DNA of 64,000 bases. Source: Opitutaceae bacterium. Its GTDB lineage: Bacteria > Verrucomicrobiota > Verrucomicrobiia > Opitutales > Opitutaceae. The stretch's first letter is position 1. Each line of letters starts with the position of its first letter. The translations under genes and the position numbers were made by a program. The notes under the pieces are model-generated. The model searched no databases. It saw only the letters and a list, made by a program, of their open reading frames with translations, and was not told where the DNA came from. Location of the stretch: NCBI GenBank assembly GCA_016711225.1, contig JADJTK010000008.1, positions 232,268 through 296,267 of the forward strand, read 5' to 3'. This document shows positions 17,826-23,662 of this stretch, piece after piece.

Positions 17826-17894
17826 TCTTAGTAAAATCCCCAAAGCTCGCTTCGCACGAGGAGAATAATCAATAGCCAGATACAGCTGAGCGCC

Positions 17895-17922
17895 AAACGC
17901 TGTCGCGATCGCGACAGCGTTT
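17895..17922. repeat. Perfect 28-bp palindrome containing TGTCGCGATCGCGACA
   Basis: Every base from 17895 to 17922 pairs with its symmetry partner; the arms begin AAACGC and end GCGTTT. The core 16-mer recurs three times (plus one variant) in the tandem array at 54.8-55.1 kb. Confidence 0.65.
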
Positions 17923-17999
17923 TGCGTCTTTGACGGCTCGGGCAACGCGCGCCGAGACAAGGCGGCGGCCCGAACCTCGCCCCAAGCGCTGAGTCTCGA

Positions 18000-18014
18000 A
18001 TGAACGCTATTCAT
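18000..18014. promoter_or_regulatory. Candidate regulator site upstream of nirA
   Basis: The inverted repeat ATGAA-N5-TTCAT lies 76 bp before the nirA start. It uses the same half-site as the repeat at 9749, in opposite arrangement, and contains a T-N11-A spacing typical of LysR boxes. Low confidence. Confidence 0.35.
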
Positions 18015-18090
18015 CGCGTTCACCGAAAACATTCACGCTGTTTATCCGAGCATCGGCCAAGCGCGGCACTGCCGCTGCTAGGTCCCTCGC

Positions 18091-19902
18091 GTGACCGACT
18101 CGCCACTCGCCTCCGCGCCCTTCACCGCTGCGCAAAAAGAATACCTCCAAGGCTTCTTCGCCGGCGCGATGCTGTCCGCGCCCTTCGTGGGCCACACCGC
18201 CGCCGGCTTGCTCACCGGGGCTCCGGCCTCCGCCGCCTCGGGCAACCTCGCCGCTCCCGCTAACGAACCGACAGAGGAAACCGTCTACGGTACTCCGCTC
18301 TCCGAACTCTCGAAGCCCGAGCGCTGGAAACACGAGCAAAACGGCCTCGACGTCTGGGACAAGCTCGTCGCCCACGCCGCGACCGGGAGGTTCCCCGACG
18401 ACGCCGACAACTTCCGCTTCCGCTACTACGGCCTCTTCTATGTCGCCCCGGCGCAGGACAGCTTCATGGCCCGCCTGCGCATCCCCGCAGGCGATGTCAC
18501 CTCTCACCAACTCCGCGGCCTGGCCGACCTCGCCACCGATCTGGGCAACGGCTTCATCGACATCACCACCCGCGCCAACTTCCAACTCCGCGAGTTCAAA
18601 CCCAAGCACCTCGTCGACGTCCTCACGCGCATCCAGGATCTAGGGCTCTCGTCGCGCGGCTCCGGCGCCGACAACATCCGCAACCTCACCGCCACGCCCA
18701 CCTCCGGTTTCGACCGCAACGAGCTCATCGACGTACGCCCCTTCGCCAAGGCGCTCTCCCACTACATCCTCAACCACCGCGATCTCTTCGGCCTGCCGCG
18801 CAAGTTCAACATCGCCTTCGACTCCGGCGGCTCGATTTCCGCCGCCGCCGACACCAATGACATCGGCTTCTTCGCAGTTCGCGTTAGCGCGCGATCGCTC
18901 GTCGCGGCTTCCGTAGCGCCCGACGCTCGTCCCCCGTCCATCGACACCATCTACTTTCGCGTGGAACTCGGCGGCATCTCTGGCCACGGCGACTTCGCCC
19001 GCGACACCGGTCTCCTCCTCGCCCCCGACGAACTCGTGCCCGTCGCCGCCGCGATGGTCCGCGTCTTCCGCGACCACGGCGACCGCACCGACCGCAAGAA
19101 GGCCCGCCTAAAATACCTGCTCGAGAAATGGGGCGTGGAGAAGTTCCTCGAAGAAACCGCCAGGCGCCTCGCCTTCCCGCTGCGCCGTCTCCCGCGCGAA
19201 GCCTGCGAGCCGCGGCATCCGGTCCTCAAACACGGTCACCTCGGCACCTTCCGCCAAGCGCAACCGGGTCTCAACTACGTCGGCGTCGGTGTACCGGTTG
19301 GTCGCCTCTCGGCCAGGCAACTGCGCCGGATCGCCGAGCTCGCCGAACACTACGGCAAAGGCGAAGTCCGCCTCACCGTCTGGCAGAACCTACTCATCCC
19401 ACACGTGCCCGAGACCTACGTCGCCACCGTTGAACGCGCCATCCGCTCGATGGGGCTGTTCACCGAAGCGAGTACCTCCGCCGGTTGCGTCATCGCCTGT
19501 ACCGGCCGCAAGGGCTGCAAGTACGCTGCCGCCGACACCAAAGGTCACGCCGTCTCCCTCGCGCAACACCTGACCAAACACGGCCCGACCACCGACTTCC
19601 CGGTCAACATCCACCTCACCGGTTGCTCGAACTCCTGTGCCCAGCACTACTGCGGCGACATCGGCGGTGTGTCCACCAAGCTCGCCGACGGCCGCGAGGG
19701 CTATCACCTCGTGATCGGCGGCGGCCTGGGCGACGAGCAGGGTATCGCCCGCCTGCTCTTCAGCGGCGTGGCCGCCGAGGACCTGCCCGCCCACGTCTCC
19801 AAAATTCTCAGCACCTACCAGGCGAAGCACGCCCCCGGCGAAACCTTCGTGCAATGGGCCCGCCGCCACTCCGTGAAAGAGCTCCAGGAGTTGCTCTCCT
19901 AA
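18091..19902 (+). CDS. nirA: Siroheme / [4Fe-4S] nitrite reductase (NirA family)
   Basis: A 603-residue assimilatory nitrite/sulfite reductase hemoprotein, expected to reduce nitrite to ammonium with six electrons. Cys470 and Cys476 (CTGRKGC) with Cys512 and Cys516 (GCSNSC) bind the [4Fe-4S] cluster coupled to siroheme. Two ferredoxin-like repeat halves and the RIPAGDVTSHQLRGLADLA segment fit NirA. The start is GTG. The N-terminus contains PFTAAQKEYLQGFFAG, closely resembled in the flavoprotein encoded next. Residues of about 265-283 look like an insertion encoded by a repeat element (18883-18913). The electron donor is probably that flavoprotein or a ferredoxin. Sulfite reductase is the main alternative, but the nitrate context favours nitrite. 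Confidence 0.9.
   Translation: MTDSPLASAPFTAAQKEYLQGFFAGAMLSAPFVGHTAAGLLTGAPASAASGNLAAPANEPTEETVYGTPLSELSKPERWKHEQNGLDVWDKLVAHAATGRFPDDADNFRFRYYGLFYVAPAQDSFMARLRIPAGDVTSHQLRGLADLATDLGNGFIDITTRANFQLREFKPKHLVDVLTRIQDLGLSSRGSGADNIRNLTATPTSGFDRNELIDVRPFAKALSHYILNHRDLFGLPRKFNIAFDSGGSISAAADTNDIGFFAVRVSARSLVAASVAPDARPPSIDTIYFRVELGGISGHGDFARDTGLLLAPDELVPVAAAMVRVFRDHGDRTDRKKARLKYLLEKWGVEKFLEETARRLAFPLRRLPREACEPRHPVLKHGHLGTFRQAQPGLNYVGVGVPVGRLSARQLRRIAELAEHYGKGEVRLTVWQNLLIPHVPETYVATVERAIRSMGLFTEASTSAGCVIACTGRKGCKYAAADTKGHAVSLAQHLTKHGPTTDFPVNIHLTGCSNSCAQHYCGDIGGVSTKLADGREGYHLVIGGGLGDEQGIARLLFSGVAAEDLPAHVSKILSTYQAKHAPGETFVQWARRHSVKELQELLS
18883..18913. repeat. Palindromic element inside nirA
   Basis: A GTTAGCGCGCGATCGCTC stretch ending CGCGGCTTCCG resembles the GTAGG-type elements in the helicase gene. 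It encodes VSARSLVAAS in a region where nitrite reductases usually have a shorter loop (family comparison from memory). Confidence 0.4.
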
Positions 19903-19905
19903 CCC

Positions 19906-20015
19906 GTAGCTGGACGACGAAGTCGTTCAGCAAGCGTCCGCCAGCAAGCCCTCAACCTCCCCCCAGTCGGACCGGCGCAACCCAATCGAAAATCGGCAAT
20001 CCAAAATCGAAAATG
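19906..20015. repeat. Short element plus heptamer array ending on a start codon
   Basis: A GTAGCTGGACGACGAAGTC element (19906-19930) recurs in related form at 50564. Five in-phase 7-base units (CCCAATC, GAAAATC and so on, 19981-20015) follow. The last unit, GAAAATG, supplies the ATG of the flavoprotein gene. Confidence 0.65.
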
Positions 20016-21746
20016 TCCGCCTCCGTCCCCGTCCTCCCCGACTCCGCCCCCTTCTCGCCCGAGCAACGCGCGTGGCTTAACGGCTTCCTCGCCGGCGTCT
20101 TCAGCCGCGCGTCCGTTCCGTCACCGACTCCCAATTTCCAACTTCCAACTACCTCTGCTCCGTCTCCCCTGCTCATCACCTTCGGCTCCCAGACCGGCAC
20201 CTGCGAGGGCCTCGCCAAGAAGGCCGCCAAGGAGGCGAAGAAACACGGCTTCGCCCCGACGGTGCGCGATCTCGCCGAGGTCACCCTCTCGACCCTCGCC
20301 CAGACGCCCGCCGCCCTCGTCATCACGTCGACCTATGGCGAGGGCGAGCCGCCCGACAACGCGAAGACCCTCCACGCGGCGCTGGCCTCCGCCGAAGCAC
20401 CGCGCCTGGAGCAACTCCACTTCAGCGTGCTCGCCGTCGGCGACCGCAACTACGTGAAGTTTTGCCAATGCGGGAAGGATTTCGACGCGCGCCTCGCCGC
20501 CCTCGGAGCCAAACGCGCAACGCCACTAGCCGAATGCGAACTCGGCCACGCCGCCACCTTCACCAAGTGGCTCGACACCGCGCTCGCGGCCCTCGCGGCC
20601 GCCACCTCCACTGCACAACCCATTCCGACGAACTCTGAACTCGGAACCCTGAACCCTGAACCCGAAGGCGACGCCGAGCCCGCCTTCCACCGCGAAAATC
20701 CCTTCCCGGCACCGTTGCTCGCCGTACGCCGCCTCAGCGGCGAGGGCTCGGCCAAGGAGGTCAACCATATCGAATTCTCCCTCGAAGGCTCGGGCCTCAC
20801 CTATGCCGCCGGTGACGCCCTCGGCGTTGTGCCGCAGAACGATCCCGCTCTCGTATCCGAGGTGCTCGCCGTTCTCGGCCACTCCGGCGACGAACCCGTC
20901 GCGACCGCCGCGGGCGACCGCCCTTTGAAAGCCGCACTGCTGGAGCATCTCGATCTCGGCAAGCCGTCGGCCGAGCTGCTGGCCACCCTCAAGGTTGATC
21001 CCGCCGCTGCGCCGCACCATGTCCTCGACGCCCTCCACGCCGCGCCCAACGGCATGCCTGCCGCGGCCGATTTCGCCGCCGCCCTACGCCCGCTGCAGGC
21101 GCGTCTCTACTCGATCTCGTCGTCACCGAAGGCCCATCCCGGCCAGGTCCACCTCACCGTGGGCGCCGTGCGGTATGATCTCAATGGACGCGCCCGGAAA
21201 GGCGTGGCCTCGACCTTCCTTCCCGAGCGCGGGCTCACCGAGGGCAAGGTGGGCGTCTACGTGCATACAAACAAGGGCTTCCGCCCGCCGGCCGACGCCG
21301 CCACCCCGATGATCATGGTCGGTCCCGGCACCGGCATCGCGCCCTTCCGCGCCTTCCTCAGCGAGCGCCGCTCCACCGGCGCGACTGGCCGGAACTGGCT
21401 CTTCTTCGGCGACCAGAAGGAATCGACCGATTTCCTCTATCGCGACGAGCTGCTCGCCCTCCACGCCGACGGCTTTCTCACCCGCCTCGACCTTGCCTGG
21501 TCGCGCGACCAATCGGCCAAGGTCTACGTGCAGAACCGCATGCTCGAACACGCCACGGAGCTCTGGGGATGGCTGGAGGCCGGCGCGCATTTCTACGTCT
21601 GCGGCGATGCCAACCGCATGGCCAAGGATGTGCACGCCGCCCTGCTGAGGGTGATTGAGACTGCCGGTGGCAAATCTCCCGAGGCTGCCGCCGAATACGT
21701 GGCAGCCATGCAAGCCGCCAAACGCTACCAACGCGATGTCTACTGA
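20013..21746 (+). CDS. CysJ-like NADPH flavoprotein reductase
   Basis: A 577-residue diflavin reductase. The flavodoxin domain (about residues 53-195) has the FMN loop FGSQTGTCEG and TSTYGEGEPPDN. The FAD domain has RLYSISSSP (about 365) and KGVASTFL. The NADPH domain has GPGTGIAPFRAFL (about 438) and ends in the usual aromatic residue (RDVY). It is a sulfite-reductase flavoprotein homologue that could pass NADPH electrons to NirA or to the nitrate reductase module. The N-terminus carries PFSPEQRAWLNGFLAG, similar to the NirA N-terminus. Two linkers (about residues 36-50 and 204-220) are encoded by heptamer arrays. The stop overlaps the next start by 11 bp. Confidence 0.9.
   Translation: MSASVPVLPDSAPFSPEQRAWLNGFLAGVFSRASVPSPTPNFQLPTTSAPSPLLITFGSQTGTCEGLAKKAAKEAKKHGFAPTVRDLAEVTLSTLAQTPAALVITSTYGEGEPPDNAKTLHAALASAEAPRLEQLHFSVLAVGDRNYVKFCQCGKDFDARLAALGAKRATPLAECELGHAATFTKWLDTALAALAAATSTAQPIPTNSELGTLNPEPEGDAEPAFHRENPFPAPLLAVRRLSGEGSAKEVNHIEFSLEGSGLTYAAGDALGVVPQNDPALVSEVLAVLGHSGDEPVATAAGDRPLKAALLEHLDLGKPSAELLATLKVDPAAAPHHVLDALHAAPNGMPAAADFAAALRPLQARLYSISSSPKAHPGQVHLTVGAVRYDLNGRARKGVASTFLPERGLTEGKVGVYVHTNKGFRPPADAATPMIMVGPGTGIAPFRAFLSERRSTGATGRNWLFFGDQKESTDFLYRDELLALHADGFLTRLDLAWSRDQSAKVYVQNRMLEHATELWGWLEAGAHFYVCGDANRMAKDVHAALLRVIETAGGKSPEAAAEYVAAMQAAKRYQRDVY
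20127..20154. repeat. Heptamer array inside the flavoprotein gene
   Basis: Four 7-base units (ACTCCCA, ATTTCCA, ACTTCCA, ACTACCT) encode the linker between the N-terminal helix and the flavodoxin domain. Confidence 0.6.
20630..20664. repeat. Heptamer array inside the flavoprotein gene
   Basis: Five in-phase units of the GAACCCT/GAACTCG type encode NSELGTLNPEPE, the linker between the FMN and FAD domains. Confidence 0.7.
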
Positions 21747-23190
21747 GGCCACGGTCCGCCCCGCCTCCGATGCCGAGGTGAACCGGCTGCTTGCCACCCT
21801 CCTTGGCGAGCAGCAGCACCTCGCCACCCCCGTCGTCCGTGCCAGCACCGCCTACGACGGCGTGTCCAAACGCTCCGCGCTCACGGAATCGAGAATTGAA
21901 AGTCCGAAATCGAAAACCTTCCGTGACCTGATCCCGCTCACCGCGCCCGGCCCGGGCGAGCAATACGCCTTCGAAGTCGACCTCGACGCCTGCTCCGGCT
22001 GCAAAGCCTGCGTCTCCGCCTGCCATTCGCTCAACGGGCTCGATGAGAACGAGTCGTGGCGCGATGTCGGATTGATCCTCTCCGAGGACACCTCCTCGCC
22101 GTGGCAACAGACGGTGACGACCGCCTGCCACCATTGTGCGGAGCCAGCTTGCCTGAACGGCTGCCCGGTCGTCGCCTACGAGAAAGATCCACTCACTGGC
22201 ATCGTGCGCCACCTCGACGACCAGTGCATCGGGTGCAGTTACTGCATCCTCAAGTGCCCCTACGACGTGCCCAAGTTCAACGCCCGGCTCGGCATCGTGC
22301 GCAAATGCGACATGTGCCACCAACGTCTCGCCGTCGGCGAAGCCCCCGCCTGTGTCCAGGCCTGCCCCACCTCCGCCATCCGTATCGTAAACGTTGCGCT
22401 CGATCCCGTCCGTACCGGGTCCGAATCCTTCCGCCCGGTGGTGAACGATTCGCTACCGCCATCTCCGTTCCGCGGGGTGGGGCGGGGTTTACCCCCGCCA
22501 TCCGACGTATTGGCGGGCTTAAAGCCCGCCCCACCATCGAGCCCGGACCGGACATCAAACAACGGCGCAGACGGGGCAGCGCCCTCCACCCCCCTGCGCC
22601 TGCGCGGGGTCCTGCGGCTGCAAGACCCCGACAAGCGCAACACCATCCCCCGTCCACGGCTTACGGTCCACAGTCCGCCGTTCACCGTCCACCGTGCACC
22701 GCGACCGCGCCGACACCTCCCACTTTCTCCCCACCGCACCGGACCCCGAATACACCCAACCGACCACCCGCTACGTGTCCGTCCGCGGGATTCCCTCGCA
22801 CATCCACGCGGCCGACGCGGGCGCCCTCCGGGTGCAACCCGCGCACTGGCCGCTCGCCGTGATGCTCACGCTCACGCAACTCGCCGTGGGCCTGCTCGCC
22901 ACTGCCCCGCTCATCGTACTGTCCCTCTCCGAGCGCTCGGCCCCCCTGCCGTCCGGCCTTTGGGATCATGTCAACTCTCTGCTGATAGCGGCGGGCAGCC
23001 TCCCGCTCTCGCGACTCGTCACCTACTACGTAGCCAATTCTTCGCTCCACGCAGCCCAACTCGCCGGTCTTGCGCTGCTATTTGCCGGGCTGGGTTCCAG
23101 CACGCTGCACCTCGGCCAACCGCTACGGGCCTGGCGATTCTTCCTCGGCCTGCGCACCTCCTGGCTCAGCCGCGAGATTCTCATCTTTAG
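21736..23190 (+). CDS. DmsB-like ferredoxin subunit with four [4Fe-4S] motifs (3' part out of frame)
   Basis: The first ~220 residues form a DmsB/NrfC-type electron-transfer subunit. It has four four-cysteine groups: C86/89/92/96, C131/134/139/143, C164/167/170/174 and C191/194/206/210. It would relay electrons between the membrane anchor and the molybdoenzyme encoded downstream. After about residue 220 the frame enters a long linker made of palindromic and heptamer repeats (22480-22707), and then reads meaningless Arg/Pro-rich sequence to 23190 over the DmsC coding region. The natural product is therefore either a DmsB-DmsC fusion broken by a one-base shift in the heptamer array, or a shorter protein. 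The ATG at 21736 overlaps the flavoprotein stop. Residues 50-62 are also encoded by a heptamer array. Confidence 0.8.
   Translation: MSTEATVRPASDAEVNRLLATLLGEQQHLATPVVRASTAYDGVSKRSALTESRIESPKSKTFRDLIPLTAPGPGEQYAFEVDLDACSGCKACVSACHSLNGLDENESWRDVGLILSEDTSSPWQQTVTTACHHCAEPACLNGCPVVAYEKDPLTGIVRHLDDQCIGCSYCILKCPYDVPKFNARLGIVRKCDMCHQRLAVGEAPACVQACPTSAIRIVNVALDPVRTGSESFRPVVNDSLPPSPFRGVGRGLPPPSDVLAGLKPAPPSSPDRTSNNGADGAAPSTPLRLRGVLRLQDPDKRNTIPRPRLTVHSPPFTVHRAPRPRRHLPLSPHRTGPRIHPTDHPLRVRPRDSLAHPRGRRGRPPGATRALAARRDAHAHATRRGPARHCPAHRTVPLRALGPPAVRPLGSCQLSADSGGQPPALATRHLLRSQFFAPRSPTRRSCAAICRAGFQHAAPRPTATGLAILPRPAHLLAQPRDSHL
21885..21918. repeat. Heptamer array inside the DmsB-like gene
   Basis: About five degenerate units (GGAATCG, AGAATTG, AAAGTCC, GAAATCG) encode TESRIESPKSKTF just before the ferredoxin domain. 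Confidence 0.6.
22480..22707. repeat. Linker between DmsB and DmsC domains: paired GC-rich palindromes and a heptamer array
   Basis: A GGGGCGGGGTTTACCCCCGCC palindrome (about 22486-22502) is followed by GGCGGGCTTAAAGCCCGCC (about 22515-22533). From 22652 there are eight in-phase 7-base units of the GTCCACC type. The GTG at 22694 that opens the DmsC frame lies inside unit seven. No stop occurs across the array in either the DmsB or the DmsC frame. Confidence 0.7.
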
Positions 23191-23662
23191 CGCCTTCGCC
23201 CCGCTAGCGTTGGCCTCCCTGCTCCTACCCGCCTGCCTGGCCCTGCGCCTCGCCCTCGTCGCCACCGGAGTGCTCGGCATCGCCTGCTCGGCGATGATCT
23301 ACATCGACACCCGTCGTTGCTTCTGGGCCGCGTCGCCCACCTGCATCCGCTTCTTCGGCACTGCGCTCGTCGCCGCCCTGGCCACTGTTGATCCAGTGGC
23401 CGCCGCCCTCGTCCTGCTGGCCAAACTCGGCTGCGAGTCCACCCAAGCCCACGGTTCCTCCGTGCCGGCTCGCCTGCAACGCGGGCCGCTCCGTCCGCTG
23501 TTCACCGCGCGCTTCCTGCTCGGCGTCACCGCCGCCGCACTCCTCGCCGGCGGTCCGCTCTGGCCAGCCCTCGCCCTCTTCGCCGCCGGTGAACTCGCCG
23601 AACGCCTCCTCTTCTTCCGCGCCGTCGACGCCCCCAAAATGCCCGGAAACCCCTCCCCATGA
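22694..23662 (+). CDS. DmsC-like membrane anchor subunit
   Basis: A 322-residue integral membrane protein of the DmsC/YnfH type with about eight hydrophobic segments (first at about residues 52-78, then from 108 to 310). It carries the sequence STLHLGQPLRAWRFFLGLRTSWLSREI, a DmsC hallmark. It would anchor the ferredoxin subunit and molybdoenzyme to the membrane and exchange electrons with quinones. The first ~30 residues (TSHFLPTAPDPEYTQPTTRYVS) read like the linker of DmsB-DmsC fusions. The only start is a GTG within a heptamer repeat. Its stop overlaps the nitrate reductase start by four bases (ATGA). A fusion to the preceding gene, split by a frameshift, is the main alternative. Confidence 0.85.
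   Translation: MHRDRADTSHFLPTAPDPEYTQPTTRYVSVRGIPSHIHAADAGALRVQPAHWPLAVMLTLTQLAVGLLATAPLIVLSLSERSAPLPSGLWDHVNSLLIAAGSLPLSRLVTYYVANSSLHAAQLAGLALLFAGLGSSTLHLGQPLRAWRFFLGLRTSWLSREILIFSAFAPLALASLLLPACLALRLALVATGVLGIACSAMIYIDTRRCFWAASPTCIRFFGTALVAALATVDPVAAALVLLAKLGCESTQAHGSSVPARLQRGPLRPLFTARFLLGVTAAALLAGGPLWPALALFAAGELAERLLFFRAVDAPKMPGNPSP

Larger units (their letters stand above)
17707..18090. other. Intergenic region with two long palindromes
   Basis: No gene is supported in these 384 bp upstream of the nitrite reductase. One imperfect palindrome has outer arms CGCAAAT (17791-17797) and ATTTGCG (17819-17825) around TGTC-CGATCGC-GACA. A perfect 28-bp palindrome spans 17895-17922. A smaller inverted repeat (18000-18014) lies near the downstream gene. 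Confidence 0.55.
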
